DNA of 64,000 bases, taken from positions 161,528 to 225,527 of IMG/VR virus record IMGVR_UViG_3300028569_002417; one strand, written 5' to 3'. How positions within the stretch are numbered: position 1 is the stretch's first letter; each line of letters opens with the position of its first letter. A program made the position numbers and the translations under genes. The DNA comes from a virus. Shown one piece after another: positions 16,222 to 25,072 of the stretch. Under the pieces are notes generated by a model that saw nothing but the letters and a program-made list of their open reading frames with translations, had not been told where the DNA came from and did no database searches.

Positions 16222-17477
16222 CGTCTCCTTCTTCTTTTCAGATTATCTTCTGCTTGTTCAATTGTCAAAACACCAGAAAGAACTAGAAGCTGCTCACTCA
16301 TGTTCAAGCCGGGATGGAATCTTCTTTCTAATTTGGAGCCTTGAGTAAGGCCTGTGCTAATTGACGTTGCGTCATCAGGATTGACATTTACAATACCTCC
16401 TGACAACATAGTATCAAATTTGGTGTCACCAGTTTGAGGCATCGTTGTTCTTGTATTTGCTTGATCCGCTCCTGCTTTTAATTCTTTCACAATCATGGCA
16501 TTTTTTGCAATATAATTTGCAACATCTTGTGGGCTTGCGGTTTTTGCATTAGGTAGTTTTTCTTCAGGAATGTTGTCTCTAAACATCTTCAAAATTGGTT
16601 GTTGATTTTTTGCAAGTGAACCTTTGACAGGTTTATTTTTTTCATCTCTTTCCATGGTTGCTGTTTGAGTGTTTTCATTGCCCAATAGTCTCAAAACATG
16701 TTGTGAAACTTGTTCTTCACTTAAATCAAATAGATTGCTTTTTGCATCGCCACCTTCTGATGGAACTGACCCTTTTTCTGCGGCAATAGCTAAATGTACT
16801 GCTTTCAATGACTTTAGGGCGCTTGGCAAACCACTTATTATTTTTGCGCTAATTTGTTGATCTGGATTAAAACAACAGAATTGTGACCATCTATGATGTC
16901 CATCAATGATATGATATTTGTCTCCGACTTTTGAAACTATTATAGCTCCAGCAGCATTAGGGTTTGTTCCCTTGAGCATATCTGGCGTGCTTCCGTATTG
17001 GTCTTTTATTCCGGCATCAACTGAATTTTCTAGAAAAACTTCTGCTTGGGTTGGAACAACTGATCTAATACTAACATTTGCACTTGTTACTGATAGCTTA
17101 TCATTTTCGGAACCATCTTTAATTGTGGCTTGAAATTTTGGATTTGATATATACTTGTTAAGCTGTGACCAAAAGTTTCCTAAGTCGGTGCCATCATTCA
17201 TCATATTCTTGAGAATTTCTAAATATTTTGGGTCAGCAGGTGCTTTTCCATAACCGCTGACAGAAGAACCGGCAGGTTGATTATTTGGTTGATTAATTGT
17301 TAGTGGGTTTGCATTAGCGGTAGAGGCTTTATTGGAAGTATTAGTGCCTGTAAAACTATATCCACTTGGAACAGAGCCGCTATTGTTTGGAATTTGGGTT
17401 ATTGGCCCCTGCATAGATTGATTGTTTATTTCCTCTTCTTCTTTCATTTGCTGATAAAACTCAAAAAATGTCTTCAT
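16218..17477 (-). CDS. ParB/Srx-like domain protein with CTS-like start
   Basis: 419 residues. It starts MKTFFEFYQQMKEEEE (capsid-targeting-like), then has a long Gln/Asn/Ser-rich linker, then VSKVGDKYHIIDGHHRWSQF, which is the ParB-type core (hhDGxHRxxA) found in ParB nuclease/CTPase domains. The C-terminus is basic (RRRRR). The start suggests it is packaged in the capsid and injected, with the ParB-like part acting in the host; this is inference. The following minus-strand Cys-rich gene lies just upstream. Confidence 0.65.
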   Translation of the reverse strand: MKTFFEFYQQMKEEEEINNQSMQGPITQIPNNSGSVPSGYSFTGTNTSNKASTANANPLTINQPNNQPAGSSVSGYGKAPADPKYLEILKNMMNDGTDLGNFWSQLNKYISNPKFQATIKDGSENDKLSVTSANVSIRSVVPTQAEVFLENSVDAGIKDQYGSTPDMLKGTNPNAAGAIIVSKVGDKYHIIDGHHRWSQFCCFNPDQQISAKIISGLPSALKSLKAVHLAIAAEKGSVPSEGGDAKSNLFDLSEEQVSQHVLRLLGNENTQTATMERDEKNKPVKGSLAKNQQPILKMFRDNIPEEKLPNAKTASPQDVANYIAKNAMIVKELKAGADQANTRTTMPQTGDTKFDTMLSGGIVNVNPDDATSISTGLTQGSKLERRFHPGLNMSEQLLVLSGVLTIEQAEDNLKRRRRR

Positions 17478-17489
17478 ATTATTTTCCTT

Positions 17490-17720
17490 TTATTTGCAAA
17501 AACAGTCTGTTTTTCCACATGATTCGCAGCAAGTGCAAAGATCGCAGCAAGAACCTTTTAATTCACAGCAACCTTCAACAGCACAACAGGAACAACCACA
17601 TTGGCAAATGCATTTTTCGCACAAGCATTTTGTAGATGATTTTACAAAACCAGCGCAAATAAAACCTGTAATTATAATTACAGCAATTGCTCCAAGTAAC
17701 GAATCAATCCAATTAGACAT
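17490..17720 (-). CDS. Cys-rich single-span membrane protein
   Basis: 76 residues: one transmembrane helix (LLGAIAVIIITGFICAGF), then a C-terminal tail in which 18 of about 46 residues are Cys, mostly CC and CxC clusters (CLCEKCICQCGCSCC). The tail resembles a metallothionein-like metal-binding domain or a highly disulfide-bonded loop. No family is recognised. It lies 12 nt upstream of the ParB-like gene on the same strand. Confidence 0.7.
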   Translation of the reverse strand: MSNWIDSLLGAIAVIIITGFICAGFVKSSTKCLCEKCICQCGCSCCAVEGCCELKGSCCDLCTCCESCGKTDCFCK

Positions 17721-17772
17721 GTTTGCTCCTTTAATATATAATTATTTAGGCTATTACAGTTATAATTACATT

Positions 17773-18024
17773 ATGAGTAAGAAAAAAATTAACAAAAAAT
17801 ATGTTAAGTTGTCTTATGGAAAATGCCCTTCTTGACTGCCACAAAATAATCGAAGGAAACAAGAAGGAAGGACCGGGTTATGTGAAAGAAAATGTAGTTG
17901 TTTGCTGCGCTCTTTGTCACAGAAAATACATGCAAATATAATTAAAATCGATAGATATTACACAACAACTTTAGGAAAACAGATTTTGCACTATTGGCTC
18001 GATGGAGTTGAACATTGGGATTGA
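17773..18024 (+). pseudogene. decayed small Cys/His protein gene (two frameshifts)
   Basis: Three frames read in succession give one plausible protein. MSKKKINKKYVKLSYGKCPS stops at TGA (17833-17835). One frame on, DCHKIIEGNKKEGPGYVKE and VVCCALCHRKYMQI follow, ending at 17941. A further shift gives NIIKIDRYYTTTLGKQ and HYWLDGVEHWD, ending at 18024. The CPS-C, CC and CHRK motifs suggest a zinc-ribbon or HNH-like protein. The first break, TCT TGA C, also resembles a +1 programmed frameshift context, but two breaks favour decay. Confidence 0.5.
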
Positions 18025-18034
18025 TATATAGATC

Positions 18035-18223
18035 ATGCTTACTTTTCAACAATTTCTAGAATCTAGAAAAAGTGCCACAGGAACTTTTGGAATGGGTACT
18101 GGACAGAGTCCAGCAAAAATCATGGCCAGAGGAGCAGTTAGTCCTGCAAGTCCTACTCGTCCAAAATATCATGGATTAAGTGTTGCAAAATCTTATCCTG
18201 TTGCTAAAATTGGTAAGGTTTGA
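18035..18223 (+). CDS. small protein with CTS-like start
   Basis: 62 residues starting MLTFQQFLESRKSATG, one of the clearest matches to the T4 capsid-targeting sequence (F-x-x-F-L-x-S/E). The rest is small, basic and rich in Ala, Gly, Pro and Ser, with no domain. Probably an internal virion protein (inference). Confidence 0.6.
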   Translation: MLTFQQFLESRKSATGTFGMGTGQSPAKIMARGAVSPASPTRPKYHGLSVAKSYPVAKIGKV

Positions 18224-18253
18224 TCGGTAATGGCTAAAGATAGAGGGTTTTTT

Positions 18254-18664
18254 ATGCGTACATTTCATGAGTTTTGCGAGATTAAGAAAAATATTTTGAA
18301 TGAATCTGATCTGGATCATTATGCACAAATTAGTGATGAAGCATTAGATAATGCTTACCATTATGGGCGTTCAAAGCCGGGCACTTTTGGCTACGAAGCC
18401 AACAAGGGAAGTGCTAAGTTTGCTTTAGATCTAATGAAAACAGGCGAGACAGATATAGAAATGATTGCAGATGCTATCCACAAAGGCTGGGCAAGTGTCG
18501 CAACTACATACGATGATCCAATTTACGCTGTCAAGCCTGAGAAAAAAGCCAATAGATTAAATTTGGCTGATACACATTATAGTCAGCTTTCTGAAGAAGA
18601 AAAAGAAAAGGATAGAGTTGTCGCAAGAGCGTTGTTACAGGCCTATCAAGCAGAAAATGAATGA
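18254..18664 (+). CDS. RyR-domain-like protein with CTS-like start
   Basis: 136 residues. I use the ATG at 18254 (MRTFHEFCEIKKN) because of the GAGGG site 8 nt upstream and the capsid-targeting-like start. The C-terminal half has MIADAIHKGWASV and THYSQLSEEEKEKDRVVARA, matching the RyR repeat pattern (IAxxxHxxW ... Y..L...EKE.DR), found in ryanodine receptors and in many bacterial and phage proteins of unclear ligand. It may bind a nucleotide-like ligand after injection (inference). Confidence 0.6.
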   Translation: MRTFHEFCEIKKNILNESDLDHYAQISDEALDNAYHYGRSKPGTFGYEANKGSAKFALDLMKTGETDIEMIADAIHKGWASVATTYDDPIYAVKPEKKANRLNLADTHYSQLSEEEKEKDRVVARALLQAYQAENE

Positions 18665-18695
18665 TGGAATTAATATACAGGCACTATGTTAAGGC

Positions 18696-19289
18696 ATGGC
18701 TGTATCAAGTATTGGAAACGGACTTACTGTTGTAATTGAATGTGATTTTTTACCACATCATGAGTGGATGTCCTTTCTGGCATATTGGTCACTTAAAAAT
18801 AACTTGCCAGAAGCAAAAGTGATAGTTACATGTGTCAGAAGGGACATGAATATTGATATATTAAATTGGCCAAGGAAGTGTAACGTCCCAATTCTCTTCC
18901 ACAAGCCAATGGATCAAGATAATCTTAGTCATTTTGTTGCAACTCATCCAAAAATAAAGGTAACACAAGATTTTGTCTTTATAAAACCTACAATTGTTTT
19001 TCTTCGTGATTTTGAAGAATCTTCTACAAATCCTGATGTTTTTGAAAGAGGAAAAAATATTTCTGAAATACAAGGAATTGTCTCAAAAATAAATTCTGAA
19101 AATCCTACCATTTGCTGTGATTATTCTGAAGGATGGGGTAAGTTTGTGACTTCAGATTGGATAAATAAAAAAAGCATACCCTTCTCGTCAGTTAATTTTG
19201 TCGATGCAGATATGAGCTTAAACGAGAATAGGCTTGCTAGGCTTTGGAAGTCAGCTACGAAAATATACCCAAGTGTATCAAGGGGATAA
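18696..19289 (+). CDS. hypothetical protein
   Basis: 197 residues. Alternating strands and helices (LTVVIECDFLPHHEWMSFLAY..., AKVIVTCVRRD) suggest a Rossmann-like or GT-A-like fold, but no motif fixes a family. It lies between small genes on the same strand, with starts closely spaced. Confidence 0.55.
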   Translation: MAVSSIGNGLTVVIECDFLPHHEWMSFLAYWSLKNNLPEAKVIVTCVRRDMNIDILNWPRKCNVPILFHKPMDQDNLSHFVATHPKIKVTQDFVFIKPTIVFLRDFEESSTNPDVFERGKNISEIQGIVSKINSENPTICCDYSEGWGKFVTSDWINKKSIPFSSVNFVDADMSLNENRLARLWKSATKIYPSVSRG

Positions 19290-19290
19290 A

Positions 19291-19569
19291 ATGAGACATT
19301 TCAATTACGACGACAATGATGAATTTCACGAAGACATTGATAAGTTTTTCGATAATGAAGATTCAGGCGGCTATGACGATCTCATTAAAGAAGAATTTGC
19401 TCTTCAAGAAGCAAGACTTGATGTTCAACATCGTGAAATCAACTATAAGATGATGAGAACAGCAATCAGGTTTTGTGAAAAAACTTTTCTTTGGTCTTTT
19501 TATTCAATACCTACTCGTTTGAAGATGATCTCTGAAACTTATAAAAGACTTCGCAAATTAGAGGAATGA
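19291..19569 (+). CDS. hypothetical protein, acidic N-terminus
   Basis: 92 residues from the ATG at 19291 (MRHFNYDDNDEFHED), one nt after the preceding stop, with AAGGGG upstream. An acidic N-terminal third precedes a long basic amphipathic helix. No family is recognised. Confidence 0.6.
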   Translation: MRHFNYDDNDEFHEDIDKFFDNEDSGGYDDLIKEEFALQEARLDVQHREINYKMMRTAIRFCEKTFLWSFYSIPTRLKMISETYKRLRKLEE

Positions 19570-19570
19570 A

Positions 19571-19906
19571 ATGCCAACTTATCAGTTTTCCTGTAAACAA
19601 TGCAATACCGTTTATGAGGAACTTTGTTCACATGATCCTAAGGGCAAATATAAAGGCGTTATTTGCCCAAAATGTAAAAGTAAATCAAAAACAAAATTGA
19701 TGTCAGCTTGTAGTTATCAATTTTCAAACCCAGAAGGTACTGATCGCTGGAATAACGAATCCAGCGGTCATGATTATAGATTCAATCATAATTTGCCCAA
19801 GGTTCTGTCAGAAAGACAACGTGCCGAAGAAGCTGGTAAAAATCCAAATCCCTATAATAATATCAATGATATTGCTAATAATGACGCTTGGGGCGATGTT
19901 AAGTAA
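19571..19906 (+). CDS. FmdB-family zinc-ribbon protein
   Basis: 111 residues. MPTYQFSCKQCNTVYEE and VICPKCKSKSKTKL form the CxxC...CxxC zinc ribbon of the FmdB/putative regulatory protein family (MPxYxYxCxxC...CPxCG). The C-terminal half is polar with no domain. Small zinc-ribbon proteins of this type occur in many phages with unknown roles, perhaps RNA or DNA binding. Confidence 0.75.
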   Translation: MPTYQFSCKQCNTVYEELCSHDPKGKYKGVICPKCKSKSKTKLMSACSYQFSNPEGTDRWNNESSGHDYRFNHNLPKVLSERQRAEEAGKNPNPYNNINDIANNDAWGDVK

Positions 19907-19910
19907 TTAT

Positions 19911-20999
19911 TTATTTTCTTTTCAGCAAGCGACTTTCCTGATAAAACCATTCTTTGAAATTTAACTTTTGTTCTGCCATTTTGCCTAAATTTCTCTGACC
20001 GACTAACGATCTTATTGATTTAGCATATCCTTCAGGATCTCTATTGTAACTGGGATTTGAGAATGGTAAATTTTCTTTTCTTGGCTCATTACTCATTGGA
20101 ACGCCTTGAGTAGGATGATATCGTACTTGTTTAACTAAAGAAGCAGCACCACTCATTACGTCTTTTATTGGAACAGTTCCTAAATCAGGTGTTGAAACAT
20201 ATACTTCTAACGATCTTTTTGTTTCTAAAAGTTTTCTTCTCTCTGCTTGCAGATTGTCTATGCTCTGATTGATTTTTTCGTCAATGTTTAGACCTCTTGG
20301 GTCTTTTTTTCCTAATTGTTTCTCAAGATCAAGTACCCACTTGTCCAATTCACTAATTCTATCAAATTTGGTTCTGTCTAAACTTATAATTTGATCATAT
20401 TCATTTTGTAAATTTTTTATACTTGATCTGATGTGTTCTTCGCTGTCGTATTTGAATTCTTTATTTTTTAATTTCTCTTCTTGAGAAGATATCCATTTTA
20501 GTAATTCTTGTGTTCTTATATATTTTTCTTCATCCAAACCTGATTTAATCTTATGATTATCTAAGCTTATAAGCTTTTCATTTATCAATGCGTTTAAGCA
20601 AGGAATTAGTTCTTTTTTCAACATGTTGCCAGAAGCAGATTTTTCGTCCCAAAAACTTACAATAATTTTATTTATACTTCTATTACCATAGCCAATTCTT
20701 CCCATCACCATATGATCATATATGTCTTTATTGTTTCGATAGCTTGCTGCTAAATCTTTTTTTCTATCTTTTACAGAAGCTAATCCTTTTTTTCTTAAAT
20801 CTTTTTCAAGCTCATCTTCAGATAGTTCTCCATATATCTTTTTAAGTTCGTTAAGAATAAATTCATTATCTTTAATAATATGGACGTGAGTGTCGGAGGA
20901 TATTTTACTGTAAAATAACCTATTCTTAAACCATATAAAAGTAATCATGTTGTCATAATCATTATGGTAATCATACATTTCATCAGGACTTTTGTACAT
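19911..20999 (-). CDS. large protein, paralogue of the next gene
   Basis: 362 residues. IIVSFWDEKSASGNMLKKEL and IPCLNALIN align with IVSFWNSNSDEQQK and LLIPCLNDMVN of the adjacent gene, showing duplication. A central coiled-coil-like region follows. Unusually, the capsid-targeting-like motif appears near the C-terminus (LNFKEWFYQESRLL) and not at the start. Function unknown; possibly a virion-packaged or structural protein. Confidence 0.6.
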   Translation of the reverse strand: MYKSPDEMYDYHNDYDNMITFIWFKNRLFYSKISSDTHVHIIKDNEFILNELKKIYGELSEDELEKDLRKKGLASVKDRKKDLAASYRNNKDIYDHMVMGRIGYGNRSINKIIVSFWDEKSASGNMLKKELIPCLNALINEKLISLDNHKIKSGLDEEKYIRTQELLKWISSQEEKLKNKEFKYDSEEHIRSSIKNLQNEYDQIISLDRTKFDRISELDKWVLDLEKQLGKKDPRGLNIDEKINQSIDNLQAERRKLLETKRSLEVYVSTPDLGTVPIKDVMSGAASLVKQVRYHPTQGVPMSNEPRKENLPFSNPSYNRDPEGYAKSIRSLVGQRNLGKMAEQKLNFKEWFYQESRLLKRK

Positions 21000-21085
21000 A
21001 ATTTTTTCCTTAAATTTCTCTTATACGATCTGGCGTTATAGCATAAATAACGGGTCCCAAATTTCTTCCTAATTTATCTTTTCTT

Positions 21086-22480
21086 TCACATTAATGCTAT
21101 CTTTTCTGGAGTAGTAATATGACCCTGAGCTCCTAGCAGATCGTTTGTGATAATTATTTGTTTTCCGTTAAAAATGCCGCCGGATAATGTCCCATTCCTT
21201 TTCATTTCATAGAATGCTTTGAATTTTTCTTGAGAATAATTTCCGTAAAATGTGGCTAATGGCCTATTTTTAAGTTCTTTTGCGAGTTGTTCTTTATCAC
21301 ATTTTTTTGCAAAATCAGAATTTTCAATTACTTTTTCAACAGATAAGCCATCAGGAACAATTCTGCCAACAATATCTTCATTGCCCCCTCTTGATAGCGC
21401 ATACCAAGCTTGCTGCGCTCTTTTTGCAGCACCATATGAAATTTTGTCAAGATAGGTGATGTAGTCGGAATGACTCATATTATATCTGGGTGCTATTCCT
21501 AAACCATCAGTAGTTTTTTCACCGTTTATTTCCTTGTCGCCATTAAAGTAAAAAAATGATTTGTGAGAATTTGCCATCTTGCCATCAGATATTGCTGATG
21601 GATTAAGTAGTTGTTTTTTGAACAACTCTACAATAATTTTTTTCATATATGAGCTTATTTCCCAATCTTCCATTTTTTCAAAATTTACTTTTTCCGTTTG
21701 AATATTATTGTCAGATGCAGGAATTGCACTAGGTGCGTAGCCAAGTTTTTTACCTAGTTCTTCTTTTTCAGATGGCGTCATAACTTTTCCATTTGGCCAT
21801 CTACCTTGATGAAAAGCAAGCATTTCTGCCGTTTTATCTTTTTCATCTTCTTTGTTATAAGTCATTGATCCGCCACCAATGTAATAAGTGATCGGACGCA
21901 ATGGTTCATTTGGTATTGCAACAAATATATTTTCAATTTTACTAAAAAATACCTTGCCACCTTGATTAACCATATCGTTCAGGCAAGGTATAAGAAGAGT
22001 ATCATATAGTTTTTTGCCCGTATTTCTCAATCCTTTTTTATGTAAATAGCCACTTTCTTTTTGCTGTTCATCAGAATTACTATTCCAAAAAGAAACAATT
22101 GTTGCATATTCTTTATTGTCTGCTCCTAATTTTGAAAGAGCTTTTAATATTGGTTCATTTTTTTGATAAGGATTATCTTTTATATGCTTTTTATAATTTT
22201 CTAAAGGAAGATAAGAATATCTTCCAATTAAGCAAAATTGCATCAAATCATCATTAAAGTCAGCCCACAAATCATCGCCATATTCTTTTTTTAATGATTC
22301 GTAATTGTAAGCCATGATATCTTGGTGCGTTCCTCCTTCATAGTATTTATTTCCTATGGTGTAAACAAATCCTTTTTTTCTCATTCCTTCTATATCAAAA
22401 GACAATGCTTCGAGTGTGTGAGGGCTTATATTGCTGCTTTCCTCACTTAACAACCATTTTCTAAAACTTAAATTAATCAT
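21086..22480 (-). CDS. large protein with CTS-like start, paralogue of the preceding gene
   Basis: 464 residues starting MINLSFRKWLLSEESS, a good capsid-targeting-like sequence with possible cleavage after LSE. It shares the IVSFW...LIPCLN block with the gene at 19911. A C-terminal part (VEKVIENSDFAKKCDKEQ, ARYNMSHSDYITYLDKI) shows no known catalytic motif. Probably packaged in the capsid (inference). Confidence 0.6.
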   Translation of the reverse strand: MINLSFRKWLLSEESSNISPHTLEALSFDIEGMRKKGFVYTIGNKYYEGGTHQDIMAYNYESLKKEYGDDLWADFNDDLMQFCLIGRYSYLPLENYKKHIKDNPYQKNEPILKALSKLGADNKEYATIVSFWNSNSDEQQKESGYLHKKGLRNTGKKLYDTLLIPCLNDMVNQGGKVFFSKIENIFVAIPNEPLRPITYYIGGGSMTYNKEDEKDKTAEMLAFHQGRWPNGKVMTPSEKEELGKKLGYAPSAIPASDNNIQTEKVNFEKMEDWEISSYMKKIIVELFKKQLLNPSAISDGKMANSHKSFFYFNGDKEINGEKTTDGLGIAPRYNMSHSDYITYLDKISYGAAKRAQQAWYALSRGGNEDIVGRIVPDGLSVEKVIENSDFAKKCDKEQLAKELKNRPLATFYGNYSQEKFKAFYEMKRNGTLSGGIFNGKQIIITNDLLGAQGHITTPEKIALM

Positions 22481-22518
22481 GAATTTATGTATAGGTTTTC
22501 AAAAAAATATTCTCAGAT

Positions 22519-22590
22519 TTGTTCTTGATTTGTTGTTATCTTATAATTAATCTGGGAAGCCGTGGAAACCCAAAAAGCCGACAATCGGAG
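22519..22590 (+). promoter_or_regulatory. promoter and structured leader of the prkA-like gene
   Basis: TTGTTC (22519-22524), 17-nt spacer, TATAAT (22542-22547). The leader has GGG...CCC and then CCGA/TCGG (22578-22588) pairing across the CGGAG RBS. Confidence 0.5.
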
Positions 22591-22595
22591 TAATC

Positions 22596-24674
22596 ATGAC
22601 AAGCAAACTTAAAAAAGCAATTGTAAATTTCAATCGGGATCAATTCCGTGCAATTAACACAGAAATGTCATTTGGCGAATATCTTGACTTGTGTTATGAA
22701 AATCCAAAACTTCTTCGTAACTCATGGCAAACCATTTATGACATGATTATGGATAAGGGCAGCTACACAATCGAAGAGTATCGCAAGACTTATGTGAATT
22801 ATAAGTTTTTCGATGATCCAGATTGTCCAATCGTTGGCTTGGCTCCAATGAAAGATGCACTCGTTAAGTTCATCAAGGGTGCAGCTGGAGGATATGGCAC
22901 AGAACGAAGAATCCTTCTTCTCCACGGTCCTGTTGGCTCAAGTAAGTCCACAATTCTTCGTCTTTTTAAGCGCAGTATGGAGAAATATAGCCATACAGAA
23001 GAAGGATCTTGGTACAGCTTCAAATGGGTAAACCTACCTACAGGACCAGATGGCATTTATAATGATCCTGAATGCGAATGCCCAATGCATGAACAACCTC
23101 TTAAACTTTTGCCTGTTGATATTCGTGGACCAATTCTTTTTGAACTAAATAAAATTCACGAACAACAGACATCAGAAGAACAAAGATCTGATATTTATAC
23201 ACTCAAGTGCGCTGATGAACTTGATCCTCTTTGCAAAAAGTTCATGACTGTTCTTCTCAAGAAGTATGACGGCGATATTGAGAAGGTCCTAGAAAATCAC
23301 ATCAGAGTTATCCGCAAAGTCTACTCAGAAGCTGATCGTTGCGGAATTGCAACATTCCAGCCAAAAGATGAGAAAAATCAAGATAGCACCGAACTTACAG
23401 GAGATATAAATTTCCGTAATATTGGTAATTTCGGTAGCGATTCTGATCCAAGAGCATTCAACTTTGATGGTGAATTTTGTGTCGGCAACAGAGGAATCAT
23501 CGAGTTTATTGAAGCTCTAAAGCTTGATACTGCTTTCCTTTATGATCTTCTTGGTGCTTCTCAAGAACAAAGCATCAAGCCTAAGAAGTTTGCTCAGGTA
23601 AGTATCGATGAGGCAATCTGGTGCCATACCAATGATCCAGAATTCCAGAAGTTGAAATCAAATCAATACATGGAAGCTTTCCGTGATCGCACGACAAAGA
23701 TTGATGTTCCTTACACTCTGAGGTGGAGCGAAGAGCTTAGAATCCTTGAGAAGGATTACGGTCCCGGTAAGGTTCGTCAGCACATCGCCCCTCACACTCT
23801 TGAGATTGCCGCTCTTTGGAGCATTCTCACTCGTCTTGCTGATGACAAAGATGGCAAACTCAGCTTGGTCGAGAAGGCAGAACTTTATGACGGCAAGCTT
23901 CTTCCCGGTTGGACAGAAGACAGTGTTAAAGAACTAAAGGACAAGTATCCTGATGAAGGTATGAACAGTGGAGTATCAGTTCGATACCTTCAGGATAAGA
24001 TATCCAACTGTCTTGCGAATAATCATGATTATGTGAATATGTTCATGGTTTTGAACGAACTTCGTGATGGACTTGAAAATAGTAGTCTTCTTACCAATAA
24101 GGAACAGGTGAGTCGATACATTACATGTGTTGATTTGGCGGTGAAAAAGTTGACAGAAATACTTAAAAATGAGGTTCAAAAAGCTCTTGTCGGCGACAAG
24201 GAAGCTGTTAAGCGTCTTTGCACAAATTATATTGACAACGTGATGGCTTATATCAATAAGAATAAAATTAAGGACCAAATCACTGGTCAAGATCGCAAGC
24301 CAGATGAAAGGCTTATGCGTCAAATCGAAGAAAAGATTCAAATCCCAGATACTGGATGCGATGACTTCCGCCGCCAAATCGCAGCTTTCATTGGTCATCT
24401 TGCTCATGAAGGCAAGACATTCGCTTGGGACAGTAATCCAAAGCTAAGGAAGGCTCTTGAGGCAAAGCTCTTTGAAGATGTCCGTGATACTATCAAGCTT
24501 TCTGCCTTGACAATGAGTGGAGCAGCAGTCGTTGATAAGGACTTGCAGGAAAAGATCGATGCAGTCAAGACAAGACTTGTTAAGGATTTTGGATATAACG
24601 ACAGGTCTGCCACAGACGTTTTGGACTTTGTTTCCGGTATATTCTCCAGAGGCGACTTAGCCGAAGACGAATAA
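22596..24674 (+). CDS. prkA: PrkA (YeaG)-family AAA+/serine protein kinase
   Basis: 692 residues. MSFGEYLDLCYENPKLLRNS is the typical N-terminus of PrkA. Walker A is GPVGSSKS (111-118). The ICxxCP-like CECPMHEQPLKLLP region and the PrkA C-terminal domain are also present. Bacterial PrkA/YeaG acts with YeaH (YhbH) and YcgB (SpoVR) in starvation and stress responses. All three occur here in the same order, although a terminator and a new promoter separate prkA from yhbH. Slightly longer than YeaG. No intein is seen. Confidence 0.9.
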   Translation: MTSKLKKAIVNFNRDQFRAINTEMSFGEYLDLCYENPKLLRNSWQTIYDMIMDKGSYTIEEYRKTYVNYKFFDDPDCPIVGLAPMKDALVKFIKGAAGGYGTERRILLLHGPVGSSKSTILRLFKRSMEKYSHTEEGSWYSFKWVNLPTGPDGIYNDPECECPMHEQPLKLLPVDIRGPILFELNKIHEQQTSEEQRSDIYTLKCADELDPLCKKFMTVLLKKYDGDIEKVLENHIRVIRKVYSEADRCGIATFQPKDEKNQDSTELTGDINFRNIGNFGSDSDPRAFNFDGEFCVGNRGIIEFIEALKLDTAFLYDLLGASQEQSIKPKKFAQVSIDEAIWCHTNDPEFQKLKSNQYMEAFRDRTTKIDVPYTLRWSEELRILEKDYGPGKVRQHIAPHTLEIAALWSILTRLADDKDGKLSLVEKAELYDGKLLPGWTEDSVKELKDKYPDEGMNSGVSVRYLQDKISNCLANNHDYVNMFMVLNELRDGLENSSLLTNKEQVSRYITCVDLAVKKLTEILKNEVQKALVGDKEAVKRLCTNYIDNVMAYINKNKIKDQITGQDRKPDERLMRQIEEKIQIPDTGCDDFRRQIAAFIGHLAHEGKTFAWDSNPKLRKALEAKLFEDVRDTIKLSALTMSGAAVVDKDLQEKIDAVKTRLVKDFGYNDRSATDVLDFVSGIFSRGDLAEDE

Positions 24675-24690
24675 TAAAATAACTAATATT

Positions 24691-24734
24691 AAAAATAATT
24701 GACGGTAATGTTAAAGTTACCGTCAATTATTTTT
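24691..24734 (+). terminator. terminator after prkA
   Basis: An 18-bp stem (24691-24708 with 24717-24734) around an 8-nt loop, with TTTTT in the right arm. It includes TTGACGG and CCGTCAA by chance. Confidence 0.85.
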
Positions 24735-24742
24735 AGCTAGGT

Positions 24743-24771
24743 TTGCTTTATCGAAATCAATGGTTTATAAT
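24743..24771 (+). promoter_or_regulatory. promoter of the yhbH-spoVR operon
   Basis: TTGCTT (24743-24748), 17-nt spacer, TATAAT (24766-24771). It shares the block GAAATCAAT..TTTATAATTTGA with the thyX promoter. The leader then folds as GCCAA/TTGGC within GATAA/TTATC before the RBS AGAGGA. Confidence 0.65.
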
Positions 24772-24815
24772 TTGATAAAGGCCAATCTTTGGCTTATCCG
24801 CTAAGAGGAATTATC

Positions 24816-25031
24816 ATGCAAAACCATTGGTTAGGTACTGCCCAAAGCAGGCAACTCATGAAAGAAATTGATGATGTTGCTTTGGATATTTGGGCTCAAG
24901 ATGGCACTCTTGGCGATCTTTTAGCAGCACTTACTGATGATCATACTGACCTTTTATTCGCAATGAAAATTAAAGATTTTACAAGTGATTCAAATAATGT
25001 TACTTGTGGAATCGAACTTATTTCTCCTTGA
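24816..25031 (+). CDS. hypothetical protein, first gene of yhbH-spoVR operon
   Basis: 71 residues from the ATG at 24816 (MQNHWLGTAQSRQLM), with AGAGGA 8 nt upstream. It is an acidic, helical small protein. Its position between prkA and yhbH may link it to the stress module, perhaps as an accessory or inhibitor (inference). No family is recognised. Confidence 0.6.
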   Translation: MQNHWLGTAQSRQLMKEIDDVALDIWAQDGTLGDLLAALTDDHTDLLFAMKIKDFTSDSNNVTCGIELISP

Positions 25032-25072
25032 ACATTAACAAGTACTGAGAGCTAAAAAAATAGAGGTGATTC

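Noticed and set aside
24691-24734. Third solitary CRISPR-repeat-like hairpin (contains TTGACGG and CCGTCAA)
   Set aside because: The stem order is inverted relative to the repeat, AGAAATCC is missing, and the T-tract marks it as a terminator.
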